DNA from: Nostoc spongiaeforme FACHB-130
GTDB lineage: Bacteria; Cyanobacteriota; Cyanobacteriia; Cyanobacteriales; Nostocaceae
Assembly: GCF_014698475.1 (NCBI RefSeq)
Contig: NZ_JACJTB010000032.1
Coordinates: 16,523 to 80,522 of the forward strand
Length of the DNA stretch: 64,000 bases
Direction of reading: 5' to 3'
Made by a program: the position numbers and the translations under genes. The first letter of the stretch is position 1. Every line of letters begins with the position of its first letter. Below, piece after piece: positions 54,809 to 64,000 of the stretch. The notes beneath the pieces were generated by a model, which worked only from the letters and a program-made list of their open reading frames with translations, was not told the DNA's origin and made no database searches.

Positions 54809-57268
54809 ATGCGTTTATCTCCTATATTAGTAGCAGCTGTAGCAATTGCAGCGCCATTAAGTGGCTCTTTTAGAGCGAATGCCCAAACTGCTGAAGATTT
54901 ACAACCCACAGCGAAAATTTTAAAACCCGCTACAAAGCAGCCACAAGAGAAGGACGCAGGGCAAAGTTCAGCGAGGGAAAGTTTACCAACTGCGATCGCC
55001 TCCCCAGAGGCTCAAGTACTCAAAGATACTCAAGCAAAATCTGTGACCATTTTGCCAACACCATCAGATGCAAAAGCACAGGTGATAGTCCCAACAATTG
55101 CCCAAACACCAGAAACAATCCCCAACTCTGATACTCAGCCCAACACCATTCCTGACAGTTCCACTCCAGCAACACAACCTGCATCTCCAGAAAATACCAT
55201 CCCCCCAACCATCGAACCGGCATTTCCCCAAAATCCCCAGCCAGAAAATACCATCCCCCCAACCATCGAACCGGCATTTCCCCAAAATCCCCAGCCGGAA
55301 AATACCACTCCCCCAACCATCGAACCGGCATCTCCCCCAAATCCCCAGCCGGAAAATACCACCCCACCAACCATCGAACCAGCATTTCCTACATCTCCAG
55401 GAAATACTCAACCGGATGGCGCTACCGAATCAACAGAACCAAGGGTATTGGTGTCAGAAGTAGTCGTCAAACCCCAAGCAGGACAATTACCTCCAGAACT
55501 AGAAGATCGAGTTTATCAAGTTATTCGGACTCAACCAGGGCGGACAACTACCCGCACCCAACTACAAGAAGATATTAATTCGATTTTTGGTACAGGTTTC
55601 TTTTCTAACGTCCAAGCTGTACCAGAAGATACACCCTTGGGCGTGCGAGTCAGCTTTATTGTCCAGCCCAACCCTGTACTGACAAAAGTGCAAGTCGAAG
55701 CTAATCCTGGTACTGGTGTTGCTTCGGTTCTCCCAGCAAGCACGGCAGATGAAGTTTTTAAAGATCAGTATGGTAAAATCCTCAACCTACGCGACTTGCA
55801 AGAAGGGATTAAAACCTTAAGCAAACGCTATCAAGACCAAGGTTATGTGTTAGCCAATGTGATTGGTGCGCCCCAAGTTTCCGAAAATGGAGTTGTGACG
55901 CTGCAAGTCGCCGAAGGTGTAGTGGAAAACATTAAAGTCCGGTTCCGCAACAAAGAAGGTCAAGAAACAGATGACCAAGGTAGACCAATTCGCGGACGGA
56001 CGCAAGAGTATATTATTACACGGGAAGTAGAATTAAAGCCAGGACAAATATTTAACCGGAATACAGTCCAAAAAGACCTACAACGGGTGTATGGACTAGG
56101 GTTATTTGAAGATGTAAATGTTTCTTTAGACCCTGGTACTGACCCCAGCAAAGTCGATGTAGTAATTAATGTTGCCGAACGTAGTAGCGGTTCGATCGCA
56201 GCTGGTGCTGGTATTAGTTCTGCCAGTGGATTATTTGGTACAGTCAGCTATCAACAGCAAAACCTCAACGGTAGAAACCAAAAATTAGGTGCAGAAGTCC
56301 AGGTAGGCACAAGGGAATTACTGTTTGATTTACGCTACACAGACCCCTGGATTGCGGGTGATCCTTACCGCACTTCTTACACAGCCAATCTGTTCCGCCG
56401 CAGTTCAATTTCCTTGGTATTTGAAGGAGATGAGAACAACGTGGAAACCTTTAGAACTGGAGAAACAGAGGGCGATCGCCCCCGTGTGTTACGTTTAGGT
56501 GGTGGCGTTACCTTTACTCGTCCGTTGTCCAAGAATCCCTACGAACGTTCTGAATGGACAGCCTCAGCCGGGTTGCAATATCAGCGTGTTTCCACCCGCG
56601 ACGCTGATGGTAATCTCAGAAGATTTGGTACAGTTTACAACAATGGCGAAGCTGGAGAATTAATTCCCTTAAGCTTCTCTGGTACAGGTCAAGACGACTT
56701 GGTATTATTACAACTAGGTACACAGCGCGATCGCCGTAACAATGCCCTACAACCTACCAGTGGTTCGTTCCTGCGCTTCGGAGTTGACCAATCATTACCA
56801 ATAGGCGAAGGTAATATTTTACTCACTAGATTACGGGGGAGCTATAGCCAATACATCCCCGTGAAGCTCCTGAACTTTTCCAAAGGCGCACAAACTCTCG
56901 CCTTTAACATTCAAGGCGGTACTATCCTCGGTGATTTACCTCCCTACGAAGCCTTTACTTTAGGCGGTAGTAACTCTGTGCGCGGCTACGAAGAAGGAAC
57001 ACTAGCCAGCAGCCGTAGTTACGTGCAAGCAACGTTAGAGTATCGCTTCCCTGTATTTTCCATCGTGAGCGGTGCAGCCTTTGTCGATTTTGGTACTGAC
57101 TTAGGCACCAATACTAGGGCTGCGGATGTTCTCAACAAAAACGGTACTGGCTATGGTTATGGTTTGGGTGTGCGCGTCCAATCACCCCTGGGGCCAATTC
57201 GCATCGACTACGGTATCAACGATGATGGTGATAGCCGCATCAACTTCGGCATTGGGGAAAGGTTCTAA
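54809..57268 (+). CDS. Omp85/BamA-family outer-membrane assembly protein
   Basis: The 819-residue protein has a signal peptide (AVAIAAPLSGSFRANAQ) and a Pro-rich linker (about 90-200) with four 18-residue repeats. POTRA-type domains follow (about 205-450; PPELEDRVYQVIRTQPGRTT, LRDLQEGIKTLSKRYQDQGY, REVELKPGQIFNRNTVQKDL). The C-terminal 16-strand barrel includes the GGSNSVRGYEEG lock motif and ends INFGIGERF. Such proteins insert beta-barrel proteins into the outer membrane. I start at the ATG at 54809, with AAGAGG well placed upstream, rather than the GTG at 54776. It heads the omp85-lpxC-fabZ-lpxA-lpxB operon. Confidence 0.93.
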   Translation: MRLSPILVAAVAIAAPLSGSFRANAQTAEDLQPTAKILKPATKQPQEKDAGQSSARESLPTAIASPEAQVLKDTQAKSVTILPTPSDAKAQVIVPTIAQTPETIPNSDTQPNTIPDSSTPATQPASPENTIPPTIEPAFPQNPQPENTIPPTIEPAFPQNPQPENTTPPTIEPASPPNPQPENTTPPTIEPAFPTSPGNTQPDGATESTEPRVLVSEVVVKPQAGQLPPELEDRVYQVIRTQPGRTTTRTQLQEDINSIFGTGFFSNVQAVPEDTPLGVRVSFIVQPNPVLTKVQVEANPGTGVASVLPASTADEVFKDQYGKILNLRDLQEGIKTLSKRYQDQGYVLANVIGAPQVSENGVVTLQVAEGVVENIKVRFRNKEGQETDDQGRPIRGRTQEYIITREVELKPGQIFNRNTVQKDLQRVYGLGLFEDVNVSLDPGTDPSKVDVVINVAERSSGSIAAGAGISSASGLFGTVSYQQQNLNGRNQKLGAEVQVGTRELLFDLRYTDPWIAGDPYRTSYTANLFRRSSISLVFEGDENNVETFRTGETEGDRPRVLRLGGGVTFTRPLSKNPYERSEWTASAGLQYQRVSTRDADGNLRRFGTVYNNGEAGELIPLSFSGTGQDDLVLLQLGTQRDRRNNALQPTSGSFLRFGVDQSLPIGEGNILLTRLRGSYSQYIPVKLLNFSKGAQTLAFNIQGGTILGDLPPYEAFTLGGSNSVRGYEEGTLASSRSYVQATLEYRFPVFSIVSGAAFVDFGTDLGTNTRAADVLNKNGTGYGYGLGVRVQSPLGPIRIDYGINDDGDSRINFGIGERF
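55190..55390 (+). repeat. 54-bp tandem repeats in the omp85 linker
   Basis: Units at 55190-55243, 55244-55297, 55298-55351 and a shortened fourth encode ENTIPPTIEPAFPQNPQP-type 18-mers. The frame is preserved. The copies are nearly identical, suggesting recent expansion. Confidence 0.9.
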
Positions 57269-57354
57269 ATTTGTCAAGAGTCATTTGTCCTTCGTCCTTT
57301 GTTCATCAGTACAGTTTTTAGATGAGACGATTCACTAATCTATTTGTTTGGTCT

Positions 57355-57440
57355 ATGCTCATGACAAATGACAAATGACCAAGGACTAATGATAAAGAAC
57401 TATTGACTCTTTGACCCTCGACCCTTGACTATTTATTAAG
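57355..57440. repeat. STRR heptamers between omp85 and lpxC
   Basis: ATGACAAATGACAAATGACC, then GACTAATGATAAAG and CTTTGACCCTCGACCCTTG heptamers precede lpxC. Confidence 0.75.
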
Positions 57441-57459
57441 GTGTATTAAATTTTCGCCG

Positions 57460-58329
57460 ATGCAACAGCACACCATCGCCGGGGAAATCTGCCAAACAGG
57501 AGTCGGACTGCATAGCGGTATTACTACCAATGTGCGGATATTACCAGCCCCAGCCAATAGCGGGCGTTATTTTGTGCGGGTAGATTTACCAGATTTGCCA
57601 ATTATTCCTGCCCAAATTGCCGCAGTCAATGAAACTGTACTGTCTACTCAATTGGGTAAAGGTGCAGCATCTGTCCGCACAGTTGAGCATTTATTGGCAA
57701 CTTTGTCAAGTATGGGTGTGAATAATGCCCGGATTGAAATTGATGGGCCAGAAGTACCGTTGTTGGATGGTTCAGCCCAAATTTGGGCTGCTAGTGTGGC
57801 TCAAGTCGGCTTACAACCGCAAATAGCAGATGACAACCCAGACAAATGGGTTCTTGCGGAACCAATCTGGATTTATCAAAATGATGCCTTTGTCTGTGCT
57901 GTCCCGTCCGCAGAAACCCGCTTTAGTTATGGGATTGATTTTGATTTACCTGCAATTGGCAATCAATGGCACAGTTGGTTATTAGCGGCTGATGTGGGTG
58001 AGGCTGCTGTTAGCTTTGCGGCGGAAATTGCGCCTGCGCGTACTTTTGGTTTATTACATCAAATAGAATACTTACAACAGGCTGGATTAATTAAAGGTGG
58101 CAGCTTAGACAATGCACTTGTTTGCGGCTCTGAAGGATGGTTAAATCCGCCATTAAGATTTGCAAATGAGCCAGTCCGTCATAAGATGTTGGACTTAGTA
58201 GGAGATTTGAGTTTATTGGGAAATTTCCCCCAAGCTCATTTCTTAGCGTATAAAGCCAGCCACAATTTACATATTCAACTCGCCGAAAGGATTTTAGCGG
58301 CACAGCAAAATCCCACTGACAAAATCTGA
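57460..58329 (+). CDS. lpxC: UDP-3-O-acyl-N-acetylglucosamine deacetylase
   Basis: The 289-residue zinc enzyme catalyses the committed step of lipid A synthesis. The Zn/catalytic pattern is visible in [29 protein letters not shown] and [19 protein letters not shown]. The hydrophobic N-terminus ([17 protein letters not shown]) is typical. It starts with a proper ATG, 191 bp after omp85 and 56 bp before fabZ; the order omp85-lpxC-fabZ-lpxA-lpxB is the usual cyanobacterial one. Confidence 0.96.
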   Translation: MQQHTIAGEICQTGVGLHSGITTNVRILPAPANSGRYFVRVDLPDLPIIPAQIAAVNETVLSTQLGKGAASVRTVEHLLATLSSMGVNNARIEIDGPEVPLLDGSAQIWAASVAQVGLQPQIADDNPDKWVLAEPIWIYQNDAFVCAVPSAETRFSYGIDFDLPAIGNQWHSWLLAADVGEAAVSFAAEIAPARTFGLLHQIEYLQQAGLIKGGSLDNALVCGSEGWLNPPLRFANEPVRHKMLDLVGDLSLLGNFPQAHFLAYKASHNLHIQLAERILAAQQNPTDKI

Positions 58330-58385
58330 GGGGTTTCAACGCCATTCCACTTAAATTTCCACAGTCAAAGTCACACAAACTGCCA

Positions 58386-58910
58386 ATGTCGTCAATTCTT
58401 GCAGAAGTAAATAGTAGCGATGCGATCGCATCCTCATCTAACACCACACAAACGCCAACTGCATCGGAAGTGAAAAAAACCTTTACATCCGAAGAAATTC
58501 AGCAGTTGCTCCCCCATCGCTATCCATTTCTACTGGTAGACAAAATTATTGACTATGTACCAGGAAAAGTGGCTGTAGGCGTTAAAAATGTTACTATTAA
58601 CGAACCTCAATTTCAAGGACATTTCCCCGGTAGACCACTCATGCCAGGTGTGCTAATTGTCGAAGCAATGGCACAAGTCGGTGGAATTGTGCTAACACAA
58701 CTACCAGAATACAATGCAGGTGGACTGTTTGTATTTGCTGGCATTGATAAAGCCCGCTTTCGTCGTCAAGTTGTCCCTGGAGATCAACTGATTATGACAG
58801 TGGAACTGTTATGTATCAAACAACGTCGGTTTGGGAAGATGCAAGCTCGGGCCGAAGTTGACGGACAACTCGCTGCTGAAGGCGAATTGATGTTTTCTTT
58901 AGTTGGTTAA
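58386..58910 (+). CDS. fabZ: 3-hydroxyacyl-ACP dehydratase FabZ
   Basis: The 174-residue hot-dog-fold enzyme dehydrates 3-hydroxyacyl-ACP in fatty acid elongation. [14 protein letters not shown] holds the catalytic His, and [20 protein letters not shown] the Glu. [18 protein letters not shown] completes the family pattern. A Ser/Thr-rich N-terminal 30 residues precede the conserved core, a little longer than in E. coli. It is part of the lipid A operon, where it links fatty acid supply with acyl donors for lpxA. Confidence 0.95.
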   Translation: MSSILAEVNSSDAIASSSNTTQTPTASEVKKTFTSEEIQQLLPHRYPFLLVDKIIDYVPGKVAVGVKNVTINEPQFQGHFPGRPLMPGVLIVEAMAQVGGIVLTQLPEYNAGGLFVFAGIDKARFRRQVVPGDQLIMTVELLCIKQRRFGKMQARAEVDGQLAAEGELMFSLVG

Positions 58911-59201
58911 CAACTTGTTTGAGTGTCTTGGTACAACCGTGATATGGCAACGTGCTGAGTATAAAACCAGTTATTACAATGTCATAACTGGCTTGGCTAT
59001 TGTTATATACTGAGGCTCAAATCTAAACAAGCATCACAGATTAACAACTGTCCACACAGTATTTGAAAATTTCTGAATTTTCGCTGCCCTCACACTTAAC
59101 TTGCTTTGCCCGACACTTTCGATTGTTGAAGTTATCACAACTCAGCAACACCAGTTGCGATTAACGCACTGGTTTCTCACGACAGTTCTGGAGATTCACC
59201 C
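58911..59201. other. Gap between fabZ and lpxA
   Basis: 291 bp without a recognisable gene. It contains GTTATTACAATGTCATAAC, an inverted pair near 58970-58989 (GTTAT / ATAAC). It may be a weak internal promoter or attenuator of the operon; no clear operator is seen. Confidence 0.4.
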
Positions 59202-60020
59202 TTGAAGACTCTTATTCATCCAACGGCGGTAGTTCATCCTAAAGCGGAACTCCACCCTACAGTGCAAGTTGGTGCCTATGCTGTGATTGGAGCGCATGTC
59301 AAAGTTGGCCCAGAAACAATTATTGGCGCTCATGTAGTGCTGGAAGGGCCTTGCGAAATTGGGGCGCGAAATCAGATTTTTCCAGGTGCAGCTATTGGTA
59401 TGGAACCCCAGGATCTCAAATTTGTAGGAGAGCCAACCTGGGTAAAAATCGGTGACGACAATGTAATTCGAGAGTATGTCACCGTTAACCGTGCCACAGG
59501 TGAGGGAGAAGCCACAATCATCGGCAGTAATAATTTGCTGATGGCTTATGTGCATGTGGCGCATAATTGCATCATTGAAGATCATGTAATTATTCCCAAC
59601 TCGGTAGCTTTAGCAGGTCATGTCCATATCGAGTCTCGCGCCAGATTAGGCGGCGTTTTGGGAGTTCATCAATTTGTCCATATTGGTAGACACTCAATGG
59701 TAGGTGGGATGTCTCGCATTGACCGGGATGTGCCGCCATATATGCTAGTAGAAGGTAATCCAGTACGGGTCAGAACCCTGAATTTGGTGGGGTTGAAGCG
59801 TTCTGGAATGTCAGCCAGTGACCTGCAAACCCTCAAAAAAGCCTTCCGCATTCTCTACCGTTCTAACTTGAGTTTCAAAGAAGCATTAGAACAGTTAGAA
59901 CAGCTAGGAGATACAGAAGAACTACAAAATTTGCGTCGTTTTATACTCTTGTCTCAAATGCCAGGAAGACGTGGCTTGATTCCAGGTAGAGGTAAAGCAG
60001 GCACAAGTGATGATTCTTAA
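59202..60020 (+). CDS. lpxA: UDP-N-acetylglucosamine acyltransferase
   Basis: The 272-residue left-handed beta-helix enzyme acylates UDP-GlcNAc, the first step of lipid A synthesis. Hexapeptide repeats run through the first 190 residues (IHPTAVVHPKAELHPTVQVG, GAHVKVGPETIIGAHVVLEG). AYVHVAHNCIIEDHVI carries the catalytic His, and GVHQFVHIGRHSMVGGMSRI follows. The start is TTG at 59202; the conserved sequence begins there (MKTLIHPTAVV) and no ATG is available nearby. Confidence 0.95.
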   Translation: MKTLIHPTAVVHPKAELHPTVQVGAYAVIGAHVKVGPETIIGAHVVLEGPCEIGARNQIFPGAAIGMEPQDLKFVGEPTWVKIGDDNVIREYVTVNRATGEGEATIIGSNNLLMAYVHVAHNCIIEDHVIIPNSVALAGHVHIESRARLGGVLGVHQFVHIGRHSMVGGMSRIDRDVPPYMLVEGNPVRVRTLNLVGLKRSGMSASDLQTLKKAFRILYRSNLSFKEALEQLEQLGDTEELQNLRRFILLSQMPGRRGLIPGRGKAGTSDDS

Positions 60021-60152
60021 GTTATATCTGAGAAATTAGGGTGAATTCAGCAAGTAAGAATTCAGAATTAATTCTGACTCCTGGATTCTGAATTCTTCTT
60101 TAACTCAACTTCTAATTTCTCATGGCAAAATTTTTAGTAATTGTTAATTAAA

Positions 60153-61316
60153 ATGCGGATATTTATCAGCACTGGCGAAGTGTCTGGCGATTTGCAAGGT
60201 TCGCTGTTGATTGCAGCAATGCAACGCCAAGCTGCTGCTGCTGGGTTGGCGTTAGAAATTGTCGCCCTCGGTGGCGAAAAAATGGCAAAGGCAGGGGCAA
60301 ATATTTTGGGCAATACCAGTGGGATTGGCTCAATGGGTCTTTTAGAATCTTTGCCTTATGTTGTACCCACTTTATTAGTACAACGAAAAGCGATCGCCTA
60401 TCTCAAGCAAAACCCGCCAGACTTAGTGGTGCTGATTGATTATATGGGGCCAAACCTCGGCATCGGCACTTATATGCGACAAAATCTGCCAGATGTGCCT
60501 GTGGTTTATTACATTGCCCCACAAGAGTGGGTTTGGTCAATGAGTCTGCGAAATACCTCTCGCATCGTTGGTTTTACAGACAAACTCTTAGCAATATTCC
60601 CCGAAGAAGCCAGATATTATCAAGAAAATGGCGGAAATGTCAGTTGGGTGGGACATCCGTTAATTGATCGGATGCAGAATGTACCTAATCGTCAGGCGGC
60701 GCGTGCTGAATTAGGAATTGCACCAGAACAAATTGCGATCGCACTTCTCCCCGCTTCTCGTCAGCAAGAACTAAAATATCTTTTACCAGTCATTTTTCAA
60801 GCAGCCCAAACAATTCAAGCCAAGTTACCGGAAGCTCGCTTTTGGATTCCTTTATCTTTAGAAAGCTTTAAACAACCAATAGAGTCAGCGATTCAAAGTT
60901 ACGGTTTGCGAGCCACAATTGTCTCCGGTCAACAAAAAGAAGTGTTTGCTGCGGCTGATTTCGCCATTACTAAATCTGGCACAGTAAATTTAGAACTGGC
61001 GCTGTTTAACGTGCCGCAAGTGGTAGTTTATCGCCTCAATGCTGTTACCGTTTGGATTGCGCGGAAAATCCTCAAAGGTTCCATTCCCTTTGCTTCTCCA
61101 GTCAACTTAGTGGTAATGCGGGAAATTGTACCAGAGTTGTTACAAGAACAAGCCACACCAGAGAATATTACCCAAGCTGCAATGGAAATACTACTGAATC
61201 CTGAACGCAGACGGCAGACATTGACAGATTATGCCCAAATGCGACAATGTTTAGGAGATATTGGCGTATGCGATCGCGCTGCTCAAGAAATTTTGCAAAT
61301 GCTAACTGAAGTGTGA
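60153..61316 (+). CDS. lpxB: Lipid-A-disaccharide synthase
   Basis: The 387-residue glycosyltransferase condenses UDP-diacylglucosamine with lipid X. Family motifs: IFISTGEVSGDLQGSLL, ALGGEKMAKAGANIL, PDLVVLIDYMGPNLGI, YYIAPQEWVWS, WVGHPLIDRM, ALLPASRQQELKYLLP, and TKSGTVNLELALFNVP. I start at the ATG at 60153; a TTG four codons upstream is also in frame. It ends the lipid A operon; a GC-rich repeat follows before the methyltransferase gene. Confidence 0.95.
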   Translation: MRIFISTGEVSGDLQGSLLIAAMQRQAAAAGLALEIVALGGEKMAKAGANILGNTSGIGSMGLLESLPYVVPTLLVQRKAIAYLKQNPPDLVVLIDYMGPNLGIGTYMRQNLPDVPVVYYIAPQEWVWSMSLRNTSRIVGFTDKLLAIFPEEARYYQENGGNVSWVGHPLIDRMQNVPNRQAARAELGIAPEQIAIALLPASRQQELKYLLPVIFQAAQTIQAKLPEARFWIPLSLESFKQPIESAIQSYGLRATIVSGQQKEVFAAADFAITKSGTVNLELALFNVPQVVVYRLNAVTVWIARKILKGSIPFASPVNLVVMREIVPELLQEQATPENITQAAMEILLNPERRRQTLTDYAQMRQCLGDIGVCDRAAQEILQMLTEV

Positions 61317-61334
61317 AGTATGAAGTATAAATTA

Positions 61335-61395
61335 TGAGGTGTGTAGACGCGCTCTGCGCGGCTTCCCGCAGGGTAGTGTGAATAAAAACAGGCTA
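61335..61395. repeat. GC-rich dispersed repeat after lpxB
   Basis: GACGCGCTCTGCGCGGCTTC is followed by CCGCAGGGTAG, a hairpin-capable repeat of the type dispersed through Nostocaceae, between lpxB and the methyltransferase. Confidence 0.55.
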
Positions 61396-61424
61396 AGAGA
61401 AAAGTACTTCTTACTCAGCACTCA

Positions 61425-62672
61425 ATGAGAAAACGACGACCAATCGCAGTTGATTTGTTCGCAGGCGCAGGTGGTATGACCCTTGGCTTTGAACAAGCTG
61501 GCTTTGATGTATTGGCCGCCGTTGAAATTGACCCAATACATTGCGCCACTCACGAATTTAACTTTCCTGGTTGTACAGTTTTTTGTAAAAGCGTAGAAGA
61601 CACTACAGGAAAAGAAATCCGCAAACGTTCCAAAATTGGCAATCGTGAAATTGATGCGGTGATTTGTGGTAGTCCCTGTCAAGGCTTTTCCCTGATGGGT
61701 AAACGGGTTTTTGATGACCCGCGCAACTCTTTAGTATTTCACTTTCATCGGTTGGTGTTGGAATTACAACCGAAATATTTTGTGATGGAAAATGTTCGCG
61801 GTATAACTGTTGGCGAACACAAACAAATTCTGAAAAGTTTAATTAGTGAGTTTCAAACTCACGGTTATCAAGTAGAAGAAAATTATCAAATTCTCAATGC
61901 TGCTCATTATGGTGTACCACAATCCCGTGAGCGATTATTTCTATTAGGCGCGAGAGGAGATGTCAATTTACCCAAGTATCCCCAACCCATTACCCAAATA
62001 GCCAAGCCAAATTCCTCAACATCACAAAATGCTTTACCACTGAGTCCGACAGTGTGGGATGCAATTGGTGATCTCCCAGAAGTGGAAAATTATGCAGAGT
62101 TATTAGAAAAAGATTGGGTATTTGCTGATTATGGCAAACCTAGTAATTATGCCTTGATACTGCGCGGTATTAGTAATTTAGCAGATGATTATAGCTGCGA
62201 TCGCCAATTTGATGCCCGTATTCTCTCTTCTAGTTTCCGCACTCAACACACACCCACAACCATTCAACGTTTTCAAGAAACTCCCCAAGGCGAAAGAGAA
62301 CCCATCAGCCGTTTTCATAAACTGCATCCGGCTGGTGTCTGCAATACCTTACGCGCCGGAACCGATAGATACAGAGGTTCTTTCACTTCTCCCCGACCAA
62401 TTCATCCCGTGACACCCCGTTGTATCACAGTCAGAGAAGCCGCACGACTTCATTCTTACCCAGACTGGTTTCGATTTCACGTCACTAAATGGCATGGTTT
62501 TCGCCAAGTCGGTAATTCTGTACCGCCGCTATTAGCCAAAGCTGTCGCCACTGAGATTATTCATAGTTTAAATACCATCCCCATCAAACCCAAGTTTCCG
62601 CAGCAGCTAGGAGATGAAAAGCTATTGCAATTGAAGATATTGCAAGCTACACAACATTATTTAAAGACTTAA
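61425..62672 (+). CDS. Orphan DNA (cytosine-5) methyltransferase
   Basis: The 415-residue enzyme shows the m5C series: motif I DLFAGAGGMTLGFEQAG, motif IV GSPCQGFSLMGKR with the catalytic Cys, motif VI MENVRGI, motif VIII ESRERLF-like QSRERLFLLGARG, and motifs IX-X near the C-terminus (TPRCITVREAARLHSYPDWF; RQVGNSVPPLLAKAVA). A variable recognition region lies at about 200-290. No restriction endonuclease neighbours it. Cyanobacteria have an orphan m5C enzyme for CGATCG, the core of HIP1; this gene is a candidate, but the target cannot be read from sequence. Confidence 0.92.
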   Translation: MRKRRPIAVDLFAGAGGMTLGFEQAGFDVLAAVEIDPIHCATHEFNFPGCTVFCKSVEDTTGKEIRKRSKIGNREIDAVICGSPCQGFSLMGKRVFDDPRNSLVFHFHRLVLELQPKYFVMENVRGITVGEHKQILKSLISEFQTHGYQVEENYQILNAAHYGVPQSRERLFLLGARGDVNLPKYPQPITQIAKPNSSTSQNALPLSPTVWDAIGDLPEVENYAELLEKDWVFADYGKPSNYALILRGISNLADDYSCDRQFDARILSSSFRTQHTPTTIQRFQETPQGEREPISRFHKLHPAGVCNTLRAGTDRYRGSFTSPRPIHPVTPRCITVREAARLHSYPDWFRFHVTKWHGFRQVGNSVPPLLAKAVATEIIHSLNTIPIKPKFPQQLGDEKLLQLKILQATQHYLKT

Positions 62673-62712
62673 ATATTCAGATAAAAACCAAGTTATATTT
62701 TCTGCGATCGCA

Positions 62713-63999
62713 TCACTTAGTACTAGTGGCATTTTTTTGAGCATAGCTAAGATTACGCTGATATTCAACAATCTTTTGCTGTGCTAGTGCATAATTCAGA
62801 CTAGATGAAGGTACTGATTGCATCAATGATATAGCAGTTTCCCATTGTTTAACAATGTTTTGCCACTCTGTTGGAGATTTAGCTGATTGCGTCAGATTAG
62901 CAGCACTAATCGCTTGATTCACAGCCTCACGAAAATTATCCGGTTGAGGTGATACTATAGGTAACTGTGAATCAACTGGTGTCGGTGTTGGCTGAGATGT
63001 TATTGATAAAGTTGGTGATTGATTGTTCGAGGAAGCAGACAATATAATCTTATTTTGAATATTTAGTAATTTGATTATTAAACATAAAGCTGCAATTATT
63101 GATGGAATTAATATCCAAAGCCACTTTTTTTGCTTTAGATTCCAAAATTTTTGCTTGTTGACTTGATTAAATTTCGGCTCAGTTTTAGGGTTTATTTTGG
63201 ATGAAGTTGCATATACTCCCATTTCATTCCGTAATTTATTAAACTCTATGTTGATTTCCGAATCAGTACTCTTTTCATTTTTAATTATTTCTTTATTGAG
63301 AGAATAAACTGATATATATCTGAGTTTGACCAAGTATTCAATATGATATATTCCAGAAGCGATAGAAATATAAAAAAATCCAAATAATCCTATAATTGTT
63401 CTTTGATACTCCGTATAGTAAATGATAGGTTGATTATAACTAATATCAAATATAGGCAGAAAAAAAATAGTAAAAATAAATGTTATTAGCCCAGAAATCA
63501 TAATTACTAGCCACCCGTATAAACCTTCCCACCAACTCATTAATCCTGGTAATACACCTCTTGGTTTACCTATTTCTGGGGCTTGAATTTGAGAAAGAAA
63601 ATGACTAAGAAATAAGTGTAAAAAATGGTGGGTAAAAGCAATAACTAGAATAGGAGAGAGAATGATTAATATAGAGAGTATCACAAATAATTCTATACTT
63701 CCGGTTAAATAAGTTACACGGTAACTTACCATTCCAGCTTTTTCGACTATAAAGATAATAACTCGTAAAAATATGGCTAAAATCAACGCTTTTAGCCAAG
63801 AAGTGGGATAAGGAAACCATATAGGCCAAGGAGAATTATTCTGTTGCTCTTTGGTAAAATCCAGAGACTTTGGCTTTTTCATAAGTAACGCCTTATGTGA
63901 ATGAAGCCAGAGGATGCTGTTCAAAAGTAAGCACATCAATACCAAAACGCTGACGCAGAAAAAGGCGTAGAGTATGACTGGTGATTTTAGCGGCAACAT
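62713..63999 (-). CDS. Multi-pass membrane protein with C-terminal helical repeat tail
   Basis: The 428-residue product has hydrophobic segments near 5-30, 68-90, 100-130, 155-185, 200-225 and 295-315. The soluble end carries EWQNIVKQWETAISLMQSVP followed by YALAQQKIVEYQRNLSYAQK. That last motif recurs at the ends of various cyanobacterial envelope proteins. I do not recognise the membrane part. The frame begins at 63999, one base from the window edge, so the true N-terminus could lie beyond; an internal Met near residue 40 is an alternative start. Confidence 0.55.
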   Translation of the reverse strand: MLPLKSPVILYAFFCVSVLVLMCLLLNSILWLHSHKALLMKKPKSLDFTKEQQNNSPWPIWFPYPTSWLKALILAIFLRVIIFIVEKAGMVSYRVTYLTGSIELFVILSILIILSPILVIAFTHHFLHLFLSHFLSQIQAPEIGKPRGVLPGLMSWWEGLYGWLVIMISGLITFIFTIFFLPIFDISYNQPIIYYTEYQRTIIGLFGFFYISIASGIYHIEYLVKLRYISVYSLNKEIIKNEKSTDSEINIEFNKLRNEMGVYATSSKINPKTEPKFNQVNKQKFWNLKQKKWLWILIPSIIAALCLIIKLLNIQNKIILSASSNNQSPTLSITSQPTPTPVDSQLPIVSPQPDNFREAVNQAISAANLTQSAKSPTEWQNIVKQWETAISLMQSVPSSSLNYALAQQKIVEYQRNLSYAQKNATSTK

Positions 64000-64000
64000 G

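Noticed and set aside
55020..55411. Minus-strand and plus-strand ORFs across the omp85 Pro-rich repeats
   Set aside because: Gly/Trp-rich translations of the 54-bp repeat on wrong frames; omp85 explains the open frames.

Overview
The window is chromosomal DNA of a cyanobacterium, most likely a filamentous heterocyst-forming one (Nostoc/Anabaena group). Reasons: the palindrome GCGATCGC (HIP1) recurs throughout; runs of 7-bp short tandem repeats (STRR type) fill many intergenic gaps; and the gene content is cyanobacterial (Ycf35, Ycf46, SqdB/SqdX, a CyaB1-type tandem-GAF adenylate cyclase, OprB-like SLH porin, Omp85 followed by the lipid A genes). I found no rRNA, tRNA or CRISPR array.

Layout. 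1-9.3 kb (mostly minus strand): a cut-off sterol-desaturase-family gene, a broken RRXRR (IscB-type) remnant, DUF5331 protein, 2Fe-2S ferredoxin, cysteine synthase, a large NACHT-pentapeptide-repeat STAND ATPase, small membrane proteins, and several interspersed repeats including a palindromic MITE-like element. 9.4-19.4 kb: alpha/beta hydrolase and aroE (divergent), then a two-gene signalling operon in which a 1643-residue kinase with an ETR1-like ethylene-binding domain and ten PAS repeats overlaps by ATGA a REC-PAS-histidine kinase, then thrC. 19.9-27.8 kb: a cluster that looks like a metal (molybdate/vanadate) regulon: OprB-like porin, molbindin (mop), an HTH plus periplasmic-binding-protein-like regulator, a 25-codon nifH/vnfH remnant, a truncated HsdR-like protein and a secreted sulfite-oxidase-fold protein. 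A palindrome of the form ACCAA-N5-TTGGT sits in front of most of these genes. 27.9-30.1 kb: stress genes (ChaB-domain protein, Dps, a small secreted protein).

30.5-43.4 kb: endonuclease V, a GDSL esterase, a CPA2 cation/proton antiporter with universal-stress-like tail, an AMIN protein, an ABC-2 permease, ycf35 and ycf46, a ribbon-helix-helix protein, a lipoprotein, and sqdB followed at 11 bp by a DUF4291 gene. 44.2-48.3 kb is a one-module NRPS (C-A-T-TE) that appears to have been inserted into the sqd operon: a 27-codon remnant of a second DUF4291 gene lies 7 bp before sqdX on the far side. 49.8-52.4 kb encodes the CyaB1-like cyclase. 54-61.3 kb is purC and the outer-membrane operon omp85-lpxC-fabZ-lpxA-lpxB. 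The end holds an orphan DNA cytosine methyltransferase and a membrane protein of unknown role.

The most promising undescribed system is the 22.3-27.0 kb palindrome regulon with the nifH remnant. The NRPS insertion in the sulfolipid operon, the ethylene-receptor-like giant kinase and the NACHT-pentapeptide protein come next. All function calls come from reading motifs by eye; no database search was run.
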